Made by a program: the position numbers and the translations under genes. From Microbacteriaceae bacterium (lineage in GTDB: Bacteria > Actinomycetota > Actinomycetes > Actinomycetales > Microbacteriaceae), in assembly GCA_025464975.1 (NCBI GenBank), contig JAODMT010000024.1, positions 124,001 to 188,000 of the forward strand: a stretch of 64,000 bases of DNA. Direction: 5' to 3'. The notes under the pieces are model-generated. The model was given only the letters and a program-made list of their open reading frames with translations. It made no database searches and was not told the origin of the DNA. Shown one piece after another: positions 27,560 through 37,840 of the stretch (positions within the stretch are counted from its first letter, which is position 1; each line of letters starts with the position of its first letter).

Positions 27560-28810
27560 CTACGCGAGCGGACCCGTGCGGTGCTTCTCCCGGGCCGCAC
27601 CGGAGACCAGCCCGGCGAGAGCCACCAGCACGAGTACCTCGAACAGGGCCGATAGGAGCCCGAAATGTTGGCCGAGGAATCCGATTGTGGGCGGGCCGAC
27701 GAGAAAGGCAAAGTAGCCGATGGTTGCCACGGCGCTCACCCGGGCGGCGGCCGTCTTGGGGTCATCCGAGGCGGCAGACATGCCGACCGGGAACCCGAGC
27801 GCCGATCCGAGGCCCCAGAGCACCACCCCGATCACGGCGACTGGCAGCGCCGGAACGAGAATGTAGATGAGCAGCCCTGCCGCGGCGAGAACCGCCGAGA
27901 CGCGCAACACGGGAACGCGGCCGAATCTATCGAGCAGTCCTACTCCGGAGAGTCGCCCGACCGTCATCGCGGTGACGAAGATGCCGAAGACCAGAGCGCC
28001 GGTCGCCTTCGATGCCCCGTGCCCGTCTACTGTCGCGAGGGTGAGCCAGTCATTGGCCGAGCCCTCCGAGAACGCCATCCCGAGCACGATGAGTCCAATG
28101 AGCAGAGTGCGAGGGTCCCGCCAGATGCTCAGCCGCCCGCGCCAGCTCTTCGAGTGATCGTCGTCGGGCACCGGCTCCGCGCCGTCCTCCACGGTGTGTT
28201 CCGACTGCGTGAATCGCACGGCGATGATGCCCCCGGCGGCAAAGAGCACCGCGATGCCGCCCATGTGAATCGAGAGCGGCAGATGGATGGTCTCTGCGAG
28301 TGACCCCAGAGCGGCGCCGACCATCGTCCCGAAGCTGAAGAAGGCGTGAAAAATCGGCATGATCGCTCGACCGAGGACTCGCTCGTTGGCGCCCCCGAGA
28401 ACGTTCATCGACACGTCACAGGTCGAGAAACACGCGCCGAAGAGCGCGAGGCCGACGAGCACGACGGCGTAGCTGCCGACTGTGGCGCCGACGCCGGCGA
28501 GCGCGAAGCCGGCCCCGCCGACGCAGAGCACGACCCAGATGGTGCCGCGGGCCCCGAACCGAGCGACGATGTGGCTGGACGCGAGCAGCCCGACTATCGA
28601 CCCGGCCGCGATTCCGAAGATTAGTCCACCCATCTGCAGGGTGCTGGCATGCAGGGCGTCGCGCACGGATGGGATGCGGGAAACCCAGCTCGCGAGCGCG
28701 AGGCCGCACAGCCCGAAGATGACGAAGATCGCGTTCCGCCAGGCGACCACTTGTTTGCGAGTGAGCCCTCCGGCGTACAGGTTCGAAGCGAGGCTGGCGG
28801 TCTTTGACAT
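27560..28810 (-). CDS. MFS transporter
   Basis: twelve-TM pattern, MSKTASLASNLYAGGLTRKQVVAWRNAIFVIFGLCGLALASWVSRIPSVRD; ATG at 28810. Confidence 0.9.
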   Translation of the reverse strand: MSKTASLASNLYAGGLTRKQVVAWRNAIFVIFGLCGLALASWVSRIPSVRDALHASTLQMGGLIFGIAAGSIVGLLASSHIVARFGARGTIWVVLCVGGAGFALAGVGATVGSYAVVLVGLALFGACFSTCDVSMNVLGGANERVLGRAIMPIFHAFFSFGTMVGAALGSLAETIHLPLSIHMGGIAVLFAAGGIIAVRFTQSEHTVEDGAEPVPDDDHSKSWRGRLSIWRDPRTLLIGLIVLGMAFSEGSANDWLTLATVDGHGASKATGALVFGIFVTAMTVGRLSGVGLLDRFGRVPVLRVSAVLAAAGLLIYILVPALPVAVIGVVLWGLGSALGFPVGMSAASDDPKTAAARVSAVATIGYFAFLVGPPTIGFLGQHFGLLSALFEVLVLVALAGLVSGAAREKHRTGPLA

Positions 28811-28975
28811 GGCACGAATCCTGAAAACGAGGGAGAGCGGCGAGTGCCGGGGTCGGAACCGAATCAATGCGACGAATCGATTCGACAAAAAGTACCAAGT
28901 CGGGCGCGACGAGGCAAGACGGGAACGCAGTGTTCACCCTGTGGCCGTCGAGCGCCACCACGGGCATGATTTTCC

Positions 28976-28997
28976 TGATTCACAAATCAGTGAATCA
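28976..28997. promoter_or_regulatory. perfect 8-6-8 dyad TGATTCAC-AAATCA-GTGAATCA, candidate operator
   Basis: perfect inverted repeat touching the first ATG of the downstream ABC gene. Confidence 0.55.
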
Positions 28998-29935
28998 TGG
29001 CTAGCCTTTTTCGTATGACATCGATCGTCGAGGCCACGGGTCTCACGAAGCACTTCGGCCGCGTGAAAGCCCTTGACGGACTCGACCTGTCGGTCACCGG
29101 TGGCGAGGTGCACGGCTTTCTCGGCCCGAACGGGGCAGGCAAATCCACGACCATCCGCGTTCTTCTCGGCCTGATCCGGGCAACGGGTGGCCACGCGACG
29201 GTATTCGGCCGGGACCCCTGGCGCGACGCGGTCGCCATCCACCGCGAGCTCGCCTACGTTCCGGGGGACGTCAATCTCTGGGCCGGCCTGACCGGCGGAG
29301 AGGTCATCGACATGCTCGCCTCGCTGCGCGGCGGGGCGGATGCCTCGCTGCGCGCCGAGCTCATCGAGGAGTTCGAGCTCGATCCCCGAATCAAGTGCCG
29401 CAACTACTCGAAGGGGAATCGGCAGAAGGTTGCGCTGATCGCGGCCTTCGCCCGTCCGGCCGACCTCTACATCTTCGACGAGCCGACAAGCGGCCTCGAC
29501 CCGGTGATGGAAGCCGTGTTCCGCAAGCAGGTGGCGAGGGTGAAACAGGATGGCGCGACCATCCTGCTCTCGAGCCACATCCTCAGCGAGGTGGAGGAAT
29601 TGTGCGACCGGGTCACGATCATCCGGGCCGGTCGCACCGCCGAGACCGGAACGCTGAGCGATCTCCGGCACCTTACCCGCACCAACTTCAGCGCGGTCAC
29701 GACCGTCGATGTCGGCGCGGTCGCCTCCCTCGGAGGAGTGCATGATGCCCACCGGATCGGTGATCGGCTGGTGTTCGACGTGGACTCGGATTGCCTGCAG
29801 CCCGTGCTCGCCGTTCTCGCTTCGAGCGGGGTCCACGCCCTGACGGTGGCTCCGCCGTCGCTCGAGGACCTCTTCCTGAGGCACTACGGCGATCGGTCCG
29901 GCGCGGCGGAGCCGGCCGAGAGGGTGGCGGTCTGA
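28997..29935 (+). CDS. ABC transporter ATP-binding protein
   Basis: [51 protein letters not shown]; an alternative start at 29015 is likely. Confidence 0.92.
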   Translation: MASLFRMTSIVEATGLTKHFGRVKALDGLDLSVTGGEVHGFLGPNGAGKSTTIRVLLGLIRATGGHATVFGRDPWRDAVAIHRELAYVPGDVNLWAGLTGGEVIDMLASLRGGADASLRAELIEEFELDPRIKCRNYSKGNRQKVALIAAFARPADLYIFDEPTSGLDPVMEAVFRKQVARVKQDGATILLSSHILSEVEELCDRVTIIRAGRTAETGTLSDLRHLTRTNFSAVTTVDVGAVASLGGVHDAHRIGDRLVFDVDSDCLQPVLAVLASSGVHALTVAPPSLEDLFLRHYGDRSGAAEPAERVAV

Positions 29936-31542
29936 TGTTGAGGCTGCTCCGGGCTCAGGCGCGACGTGACCGATGGCAACTGCTCATCTGGATCCTCGGC
30001 ATCGGCCTGCTTTCGGTGGGAAGCGCGAGCGCGGTGGTGCAGGAGTTCGGAGCGGCCGCCGAGCGGGCGGCGCTCATCGGCCTCGCCATCGGCAGCCCGG
30101 CGCTTCTCGCGGTCCGCGGCCTCCCGGATGGCGCATCGAGCGGGGCGGTCATCACGTTCCAGATTTTCACGTTCCTTGCCGTGCTCGCGGCGCTCATGAG
30201 CACTTTCCTCGTCGTTCGGCACAGCCGCGGTGACGAGGAACGCGGTCGCACCGAGCTGGTCGGCGCGACCCCGGTGGCGCGGTCGGCAGCGCTCCGCGCG
30301 ACCATCCTGCTCGGCACCCTTGCCAATGTCAGTGTCGCGATTGTCGTCGGCGGCGGCTTCGCCGCGGTCGGGCTGCCGCTGGCGGGATCGGTGCTCGTCG
30401 GCCTCGCGACCGGGGCCACCGGTCTTGCCTTCTGCGGGATTGCGGCGCTGGCGGCACAGGTCGCCCGATCGTCCCGAGCGGCAAACTCGATCGCTGGGGG
30501 TGCCGTCGCGGTCGCCTTTCTGCTTCGGGCACTCGGGGACGCGCTTGGCACCGTCTCGTCGGACCGACTCCATGTCTCGAGCGCGTGGCCGTCCTGGCTG
30601 TCGCCGATCGGATGGGGCGAGCAAGTGCGACCGTACGGCCGGTCGACGGGTCTGCCGCTACTTCTCGACCTCGCGCTCTTCGTCGCGTTGGTCGCCGCGG
30701 CCGTCGCTCTCGTGCGCAGCCGTGACCTCGGGTCGGGCATCATCGGTGAGCGCCCCGGTCGGCCGTCGGCTTCCCCGGCGCTGCACGGTTCGTTCGGACT
30801 CGCCTGGCGGCTGCAGCGGTCCTCGGTCATCGGCTGGTCCGTCGGCGCGGCGCTGCTCGGACTGTTCGCCGGCGGCCTCGCCGACCCGGCGGTCAAGGCG
30901 GTGCAAGACAATGCCGCGCTCGCCGAGGCCGTGCGCGGAATAGTCTCGAGCGGCTCGGCCGATCTTCTCGACAGCTTTGTCGCCGCGATCATGGCGTTCC
31001 TCGGCGTGCTGGCCGCGGGCGCCGCCATCCAGGCCGTGCTCCGCGCGCGCTCCGAGGAGAGCGAGGGTCGGGCCGAACTCGTGCTCGCCGGTGCGGTGCC
31101 GCGCAATCGCGTACTCCTCGATGTACTCGCCGCCGCCGGGCTCTCGATCGTGATCGTGCTCGTCGTCGGCGGACTCTCGGCCGGGTTCGCCTTCGTCGGT
31201 GCCGGGCATCCCGACCGGTTCTGGGATTCGCTCGCGGCCGCCCTCGTGCAGCTTCCCGCGGCTCTCGTCTTCGCGCCGGTCTGCGCGCTTGTGCTCGCCG
31301 TCATCCCCCGTCTGTCGGTGGTGCTCGGCTGGGTGCTCCTCGCCATCGGGTTCGTTCTGGCCGAGTTCGGCGCCGTGTTCAAGCTCCCCGACTGGGTTCG
31401 CGATATCAGCCCGTTCTCGCACACCCCGATCGTTCCCGGACCCGACATCGACTGGCATCCAACGGCGATCCTCATCGTCGTGGCCGGGCTCGCGGCCGCC
31501 GCAGCGGCGGCCCTGGTGCGCCGAAGAGATCTGACGACATGA
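29935..31542 (+). CDS. ABC transporter permease (ABC-2/polyketide-antibiotic exporter-like)
   Basis: about 12 hydrophobic segments; TGATG overlap with the ATPase gene. Confidence 0.85.
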   Translation: MLRLLRAQARRDRWQLLIWILGIGLLSVGSASAVVQEFGAAAERAALIGLAIGSPALLAVRGLPDGASSGAVITFQIFTFLAVLAALMSTFLVVRHSRGDEERGRTELVGATPVARSAALRATILLGTLANVSVAIVVGGGFAAVGLPLAGSVLVGLATGATGLAFCGIAALAAQVARSSRAANSIAGGAVAVAFLLRALGDALGTVSSDRLHVSSAWPSWLSPIGWGEQVRPYGRSTGLPLLLDLALFVALVAAAVALVRSRDLGSGIIGERPGRPSASPALHGSFGLAWRLQRSSVIGWSVGAALLGLFAGGLADPAVKAVQDNAALAEAVRGIVSSGSADLLDSFVAAIMAFLGVLAAGAAIQAVLRARSEESEGRAELVLAGAVPRNRVLLDVLAAAGLSIVIVLVVGGLSAGFAFVGAGHPDRFWDSLAAALVQLPAALVFAPVCALVLAVIPRLSVVLGWVLLAIGFVLAEFGAVFKLPDWVRDISPFSHTPIVPGPDIDWHPTAILIVVAGLAAAAAAALVRRRDLTT

Positions 31543-32015
31543 GCGACTCGGATGCTCGGGCGGCGACCTCCGTCGAGGAGTTCGCCGAGCAGACCGCGGC
31601 AACGCTCGCGGCGGCCGGATTTCCCCGGATGGCGGCGCGAGTGGTCATGGTGCTCATGATTTCGGAATCCGGCAGCGCCACGGCCGAGGAACTCGCTGGA
31701 CGCCTCGGGGCGAGCGCCGCGGCGATTTCTGGCGCGGTCCGCTATCTCCAGACCCTCTCGATAATTCGGCGATTGTCGATTCCCGGCAGTCGTCGGCACC
31801 GTTACGAATTGCCGGACCATCTCTGGTACGCGACGTCGAGCTCACAGGGCCCGCTGTACACCCACCTCATCGCCCTCGCCGAGAAGGGGTCGGCCGCGCT
31901 GCCGGATGGATCGAGGGCGCGGGATCGCGCCGAGGAGATGGCCGACTACTTTCGCTTCATGCGCGAGCGATTGCCGCAATTGCTCGATGAATGGCAAGCG
32001 ACCCGCCCGCGCTAA
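31539..32015 (+). CDS. GbsR/MarR-type regulator in the ABC exporter operon
   Basis: MAARVVMVLMISESGSATAEELAGRLGASAAAISGAVRYLQTLSIIRRLSIPGSRRHRYEL; ATGA overlap. Confidence 0.85.
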   Translation: MSDSDARAATSVEEFAEQTAATLAAAGFPRMAARVVMVLMISESGSATAEELAGRLGASAAAISGAVRYLQTLSIIRRLSIPGSRRHRYELPDHLWYATSSSQGPLYTHLIALAEKGSAALPDGSRARDRAEEMADYFRFMRERLPQLLDEWQATRPR

Positions 32016-32099
32016 TCGGAAAGGGGGTATTGCCTCACCCGAACGGGGGTGATTTGATGAGGAGGAGTCGCTGCGGGGGCGTCGCTTTGAGGGGGAAAA

Positions 32100-34169
32100 G
32101 TGAAACGAATTGCTCGGCGTCTCAGTGTGGCAGGAGCTCTCGGCGGGGCGGTGATCTTGGCGGCCAGTCTTACCGCCGGACCGGCCTCCGCGGCGTCCGG
32201 ACGTGCCGAATTGGCGGGAAGCCAGCCGGCGTGGGCGAACGCGCAGTCGCTTCGGTCGGCGGCGCCGGCATCCGACTTCGTCAATGTCCGCGTGTATCTC
32301 AACTGGCGCGATGACGCTGCAGCGCAACAGCTGGCCGTCGCCGTGTCCACTCCTGGATCGCCGGACTATGGGCACTTCCTTACCGCAGCCCAATTCCGGC
32401 AGCAGTTCGCCCCGGCGCAGTCCAGTGTCACGGCGGTGCAGCAGTTCCTCCGTGACGCCGGCTTCTCGATCGTGAACACGCCGGGAAACAACCGATACGT
32501 CGCCGCCGAGGGACGGGTCGACCAGGCGCAGAACGCATTCGGCGCTCAACTCGGCCAATACAGCGCGTTCGGCAAGACACTGAGGGCGCCCGAGTCGGCG
32601 ATCACGGTGCCGTCGGCCCTGGCGGGCATCGTGCAGGGAGTAACCGGGCTCGACCAGAGCTCAGAGTTGCTTGCCCCCGACTCCACACCGGGGAACGGGC
32701 CGAACCAGAACCACGGAGCTCCGGGCACCGGATTCCGCGCCGGTGAGCCGTGTTCGCTCTGGTACGGAGAGAAGACCGTGTCCACGCCGAATGCCGCGGC
32801 CTACGGGACCAGCAGCAAGCCGCTCGCCCCGTGCGGATACACCCCGGCGCAGGTGAGGGGACTGTACGGACTGGACCAGGTCGCGGCGAACGGCACCGGC
32901 CAAACGGTGGCCTTCGTCGGCGCGAATGCCAGTCCGACGCTCAAGCAGGACGTGACCAAGTACAGCAGCCTGCACAGTCTGCCGGCTCCCAACATCACGG
33001 AGATTGTCGCTCCCGGCGTCTACCGTCACCCTGACACGCCGAGACAAGTGCCGGGGGACTACTACGGCGAGGAGACTCTCGATGCGGAGGCGATACACAC
33101 CACCGCGCCGGGAGCAAATCTGTTGTTCGTCGGATCGTCAAACGCCAACCAGGACTTCGACGCGAGCATCAACCACATCGTCGACAAGCACCTGTCGAAC
33201 ATCATCTCGATCAGCTACGGCTTCTCGGGCGAGAACGTTCCGCAGGGATTCATCAACAGCTTGAACGGCACCTTCACCGAGGCCGTGGCGACGGGAATCG
33301 GCGTTTACGTTTCCAGCGGTGACAGCGGCGACGAGGTCAGCAACTTTGGCAAGCCGGCCGTGGACTTTTATGCCGACAGCCCGAATGTCACGGCCGTCGG
33401 CGGCAGCTCCGCCTCCGTGGTCCCAAGCGGCGCGGCTCCGGCCGCCACCTACGCGTCCATCGACAACCCGACCTCGGCGCTCAACCAGCCGGGATGGCGA
33501 CGCGATTTCGAGGTGGGCTGGCAGACGGCGAGCGATGCGATCACGCCGAGCTCGGCGGACGCCCTGAGCGCAGCGCCCTACCTTCTCGGCGGAACGCTGT
33601 CGTCCCCGTTGCCCGGCGCCTTCGGCGGCGGCGGCGGTGGCGGCGTGAGCCAGGTCTTCTCTGAGCCCGCCTATCAGGGCGCCGCAATCGGGAGCTACCC
33701 CGGTCGTGTCGTGCCTGACATCAGTGCCCTCGCCGACCCGAACACCGGTCTGCTCGTGGGTCAGACCCAAACCTTCAGCGATGGCACCTACTACGACGAG
33801 TACCGCATCGGCGGGACATCCGTCGCGGCGCCGCTCATGGCCGGGATGGCGGCGGTGGCCAATCAGGTCGCCGGCGCCCCGCTCGGCTTCCTGAATCCCC
33901 GGATTTACCAGGCGTACAAGTCCGGGCAAGGGGCGTTCTACGACGTCGACCAGGCGGACAACTTCGGGACCGGTCTCGCATCCCCGCTACCTGCCGTGGT
34001 TCGCGTGAACTACACGAACAACGAGAACCCCTCCGGAGGCCTCAGCTATTTCCTGCGAACGCAGGAAACGCCGACCCAGACCCTGCACAGCACCCGAGGA
34101 TTCGATACGGCGACGGGGGTGGGAACCCCGGCGGGTGCAGGCTTCTTCAGCGCAATCACCAAGCCCTGA
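32100..34169 (+). CDS. secreted S53 (sedolisin/kumamolisin-like) peptidase with pro-domain
   Basis: signal peptide, pro-domain, EETLDAEAIHTTAPGANLLF, VSSGDSGDE, IGGTSVAAPLMAGMAA. Confidence 0.9.
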   Translation: MKRIARRLSVAGALGGAVILAASLTAGPASAASGRAELAGSQPAWANAQSLRSAAPASDFVNVRVYLNWRDDAAAQQLAVAVSTPGSPDYGHFLTAAQFRQQFAPAQSSVTAVQQFLRDAGFSIVNTPGNNRYVAAEGRVDQAQNAFGAQLGQYSAFGKTLRAPESAITVPSALAGIVQGVTGLDQSSELLAPDSTPGNGPNQNHGAPGTGFRAGEPCSLWYGEKTVSTPNAAAYGTSSKPLAPCGYTPAQVRGLYGLDQVAANGTGQTVAFVGANASPTLKQDVTKYSSLHSLPAPNITEIVAPGVYRHPDTPRQVPGDYYGEETLDAEAIHTTAPGANLLFVGSSNANQDFDASINHIVDKHLSNIISISYGFSGENVPQGFINSLNGTFTEAVATGIGVYVSSGDSGDEVSNFGKPAVDFYADSPNVTAVGGSSASVVPSGAAPAATYASIDNPTSALNQPGWRRDFEVGWQTASDAITPSSADALSAAPYLLGGTLSSPLPGAFGGGGGGGVSQVFSEPAYQGAAIGSYPGRVVPDISALADPNTGLLVGQTQTFSDGTYYDEYRIGGTSVAAPLMAGMAAVANQVAGAPLGFLNPRIYQAYKSGQGAFYDVDQADNFGTGLASPLPAVVRVNYTNNENPSGGLSYFLRTQETPTQTLHSTRGFDTATGVGTPAGAGFFSAITKP

Positions 34170-34258
34170 CAGGGACCGTCCGCTTGCGACGCGCATTGAG
34201 AGTGCGAATTCGGCTTCCCGGAGATGTCGCGTAGGTGGTGCGCCTTAGGCTTGATCGC

Positions 34259-36238
34259 ATGACTGCCGAATACGCGCTGCCCTCCGGGATTCTCGCCGAC
34301 GAACTCGACCCGGACGTTCGCCCGCAGGACGACCTCTACCGGCACGTCAATGGCCGCTGGATCGCCCGAACCGAGATCCCGGCAGACAAGGCGCGATACG
34401 GCTCGTTCCACGTGCTTGCCGAGGAGGCGGAGAAGGCGGTGCGCGACATCATCGAGGACGCCCAGGCCTCGGCTCCCGGAACGGAGGAGCGCAAGATCGG
34501 CGACCTCTATTCGAGTTACATGGACGAGACCAGGATCAACGAGCTCGGGGCGACGCCGCTCACCAAGGACCTCGCCCAAGTCGACGCCGTCAGCGACATC
34601 CCGTCCTTCCTCGAGACGCTCGGTCGCCTGGAACGCCAGGGAGTGTCCGGCTTCTTCCAGCTCTACATCGACAACGACCCCGGAAACCCCGAGCGATACA
34701 TCGCGCTCTTCGAGCAAGGTGGGATCGGCCTGCCCGACGAAAACTACTACCGCGACGAGAAATTTGCGGAAGTCAGGACTGCCTACGTCGACTATCTCGC
34801 GAAGATGTTTGGTCTGGCCGGCTTCGACGATTCACTCGCGCGTGCCAAGCGAGTGTTCGAGCTCGAGACCACGATCGCCGCCTCGCACTGGGACAACGTG
34901 GAATCTCGCGACTCCGAGAAGACCTACAACCTCACCACCTGGCGCGACGTCGTCGATACCGCCGCTGCGACGACCGACGGACCCGACCTGAACCGCTGGC
35001 TGGACGCACTCGATGCCCCGGATGGTTCATTCGACGAACTGGTGCTTCGACAGCCGTCGTTCCTCGAGGGTGTCGCCGTGGCCCTCAACGCCGGCAATCT
35101 GCAGAAATGGATTGACTGGCTGCGGTGGCAGGTCATCCGCTCGACCGCCGCCTACCTCTCCGACGAATTCGTCGAGGCAAACTTCGACTTCTACGGTCGC
35201 ACTCTCACCGGCACCCCGGAGTTGCGGGCCCGCTGGAAGCGCGGCGTCTCACTCGTCGAGGGGTCGATGGGTGAGGCAGTCGGCCGCATCTACGTCGATC
35301 GACACTTTCCGGAGGCCGCGAAGGCGAGCATGGACGTGCTGGTCGGATACCTCGTCGAGGCCTATCGGGAGAGCATCAACGGCCTGTCCTGGATGACCGA
35401 GGCGACCAGGGCCAAGGCGATCGAGAAGCTTGAGAAGTTCACCCCGAAGATCGGCTACCCGGTGAAGTGGCGCGACTACTCCGTGCTTGAGATCCGGCCC
35501 GACGACCTCATCGCCAACGTGCGGGCCTCAAGCGAGTTCGAATTCCAGCGCGAACTCGGCAAGATCGGTAAGCCGCTCGATCGAGACGAGTGGTTCATGA
35601 CCCCGCAGACGATCAACGCCTACTACAACCCCGGATTCAATGAGATAGTGTTCCCCGCCGCGATCCTGCAGTATCCGTTCTTCGATGAGAATCGTGACGA
35701 CGCCGCCAACTACGGCGCGATCGGTGCGGTGATCGGCCACGAGATCGGTCACGGATTCGACGATCAGGGATCGAAGTACGACGGCGACGGCCGGCTCACC
35801 GACTGGTGGACGGCCGAGGACCGGGAGGCTTTTGAGAAGCTGACCGCATCCCTCATCGAGCAATACAACGCTCTCGCGCCGGCCCAGGTGCCCGACCATT
35901 ACGTCAACGGCGCCCTCACGATCGGCGAGAACATCGGCGACCTCGGCGGCCTGTCGATTGCCTGGAAGGCCTACCTCCTCTCGCTGCATGGCGAGGAGCC
36001 ACCGGTGATAGATGAGCTGACCGGAGCCGAGCGCTTCTTCTTCTCCTGGGCGCAGGCCTGGCAGCAGAAGTCTCGTGATGAGGAGGTCATCAGACTCATC
36101 TCCATCGACCCGCATGCGCCGAACGAATTCCGCTGCAACCAGATCGTTCGCAATATCGACGGTTTCTATGAGACCTTCTCCGTGACGCCGGCCGACAAGC
36201 TCTGGCTCGACCCGAGCGAGCGCGTGACTATTTGGTAG
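34259..36238 (+). CDS. M13 family zinc metallopeptidase
   Basis: VIGHEIGHGFDDQGSKYDGDG (HExxH), TIGENIGDLGG. Confidence 0.95.
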   Translation: MTAEYALPSGILADELDPDVRPQDDLYRHVNGRWIARTEIPADKARYGSFHVLAEEAEKAVRDIIEDAQASAPGTEERKIGDLYSSYMDETRINELGATPLTKDLAQVDAVSDIPSFLETLGRLERQGVSGFFQLYIDNDPGNPERYIALFEQGGIGLPDENYYRDEKFAEVRTAYVDYLAKMFGLAGFDDSLARAKRVFELETTIAASHWDNVESRDSEKTYNLTTWRDVVDTAAATTDGPDLNRWLDALDAPDGSFDELVLRQPSFLEGVAVALNAGNLQKWIDWLRWQVIRSTAAYLSDEFVEANFDFYGRTLTGTPELRARWKRGVSLVEGSMGEAVGRIYVDRHFPEAAKASMDVLVGYLVEAYRESINGLSWMTEATRAKAIEKLEKFTPKIGYPVKWRDYSVLEIRPDDLIANVRASSEFEFQRELGKIGKPLDRDEWFMTPQTINAYYNPGFNEIVFPAAILQYPFFDENRDDAANYGAIGAVIGHEIGHGFDDQGSKYDGDGRLTDWWTAEDREAFEKLTASLIEQYNALAPAQVPDHYVNGALTIGENIGDLGGLSIAWKAYLLSLHGEEPPVIDELTGAERFFFSWAQAWQQKSRDEEVIRLISIDPHAPNEFRCNQIVRNIDGFYETFSVTPADKLWLDPSERVTIW

Positions 36239-37140
36239 TTGGAACCCGAGACCCTGAGCGCGGACGGCGGCAACGAGCTCCACGGGAGGGCCGTCACCGC
36301 GGAGCCGCCGGCACGGAGAACTTCTCCAGCGGCTTCAGCGCGCTCGGACAACTCGCCTATGCCGGTGCGAACGTATCCGCCAGCGTCATCGACCTGCGGA
36401 GCGGTCTCACCCTCGTGGCGATTGACGACCGGGTCGTGCTGCCGACCGCGGGCATCGGCAGAATTCTGCTGCTGATCGAGGTCTCGGCTCGTATCTCTGC
36501 TCGGGATGCCTCGGGTTTCGGCATCCTCGAGAAGACGCAAGGTGACTCGGTTGCCGAGGCGGGCATCTGGCGGCACCTTCAGGCTCCGGCGCTTCCGGTC
36601 ACGGACTTGGCCGCCCTGGTCGGGGCGACGGGCGACACCCTCGCGACGAATGTTCTTCTGCGCCAGGTCGGTCTCGCTTCCGTTCGGGCGCGGGCCGAAT
36701 CCCTTGGGCTGTCGCACACCGCGCTTCTCGACCTGGCGCGAACCACCCGCGGGCCGGACGATGCGCCGCAACTGTCGGTTGGCTCGACGTCCGAACTTGC
36801 CCGGCTATTCGCGGCTCTCGCACACGGTGAAACCGTCGACCCGGTGACCAGCCGACGGGTGCTTGGATGGCTCGCCCATAACTCCGATCTCTCCCTTGTT
36901 GCGAGCGCATTCGGTCTCGATCCGCTCTCGCACCGCTCGAGCGACCACGGCCTTCGGTTGATCAACGCGACGGGCGCCGATCGGGGTGTGCGCTCCGAGG
37001 TCGGCATGGTGAGTGGCACGCGTGGGGCCGTCGCCTACGCGGTGAGCGTTCGCTTCTCGGACGAGTCGCTCACCGAGCGATTGCGTGTGCTTGAGGCGAT
37101 GCGCACGTTCGGCCACGACCTGCTCGATCACGTGCACTAG
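36232..37140 (+). CDS. beta-lactamase/serine-hydrolase-fold protein lacking catalytic motifs
   Basis: NVSASVIDLRSGLTLVAIDDRVVLPTAGIGRILLL aligns by eye with class A-like serine hydrolases; TTG start overlapping the M13 stop. Confidence 0.65.
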   Translation: MVVGTRDPERGRRQRAPREGRHRGAAGTENFSSGFSALGQLAYAGANVSASVIDLRSGLTLVAIDDRVVLPTAGIGRILLLIEVSARISARDASGFGILEKTQGDSVAEAGIWRHLQAPALPVTDLAALVGATGDTLATNVLLRQVGLASVRARAESLGLSHTALLDLARTTRGPDDAPQLSVGSTSELARLFAALAHGETVDPVTSRRVLGWLAHNSDLSLVASAFGLDPLSHRSSDHGLRLINATGADRGVRSEVGMVSGTRGAVAYAVSVRFSDESLTERLRVLEAMRTFGHDLLDHVH

Positions 37141-37234
37141 GGCACATCGGCCCTCTTGTCACAGCCACCCGCTTCAGATGACACTGAATCGAGACAAAGC
37201 TCCTTCAGGCAATCGAAGAGAAGGCAGGACCCGG

Positions 37235-37840
37235 ATGACCAGTGACGACGCGATCTCGGTCGTGCCGGCGAACGAGGCATCCTGGGGCGACGTGCAATCC
37301 GTGCTGGGGACACGCGGCGATCCGTCCCACTGTCAGTGCCAGCGTTACAAGATCCGGGACTCGGAATGGCGGGCAGTCCCCGTCGAGGAACGCGCCGAGC
37401 GGCTCCGCGAGCAGGCTGCTTGCGGCCATCCCAGGTCTCGCACGACCAGCGGCCTCGTCGCGTACCTCGAGGGTGAGCCCGTCGGTTGGTGCGCGATTGA
37501 GCCCCGCACGGCCTACCGTCGCCTGCTGCTCACCCGCGTCCCGTGGACCGACAGAATGGAAGACAAGACCGACGATGGCGTTTGGGCCGTGACCTGCTTC
37601 GTCACCCGCACGGGTTTCCGGCACCGGGGAGTCAGTCGTGCCCTCGCCGCTGCCACGGTCGACTTCGCTCGTGAACGCGGTGCCCGATCCATCGAGGGGT
37701 ATCCGATGATCACGCAGCCGGGGAAGGAGATCACCTGGGGCGAGCTCCACGTCGGAAGCCGCAGCATCTTCGCCGACGCCGGGTTCGCCGAGGTGAGCCG
37801 GCCGACCCTCAGGCGGGTCGTGATGCGGATCGACTTCTAG
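37235..37840 (+). CDS. GNAT family N-acetyltransferase
   Basis: VTCFVTRTGFRHRGVSRALAAATVDFARERGARSIEGYP; ATG at 37235. Confidence 0.85.
   Translation: MTSDDAISVVPANEASWGDVQSVLGTRGDPSHCQCQRYKIRDSEWRAVPVEERAERLREQAACGHPRSRTTSGLVAYLEGEPVGWCAIEPRTAYRRLLLTRVPWTDRMEDKTDDGVWAVTCFVTRTGFRHRGVSRALAAATVDFARERGARSIEGYPMITQPGKEITWGELHVGSRSIFADAGFAEVSRPTLRRVVMRIDF

Noticed and set aside
25786-27870. 694-aa plus-strand ORF spanning the HAD and NucS region
   Set aside because: Crosses two well-supported minus-strand genes and element B; no domain signal.
29955-31820. 621-aa minus-strand ORF antisense to the ABC permease
   Set aside because: Ser/Arg/Ala-rich shadow translation; the permease reading frame has coherent TM segments and operon overlaps.
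34049-34068. Perfect 20-bp palindrome TTTCCTGCGAACGCAGGAAA inside the S53 peptidase gene
   Set aside because: Lies in frame within coding sequence near the C-terminus; probably coincidental, and shares only a short CCTGCG core with elements A/B.
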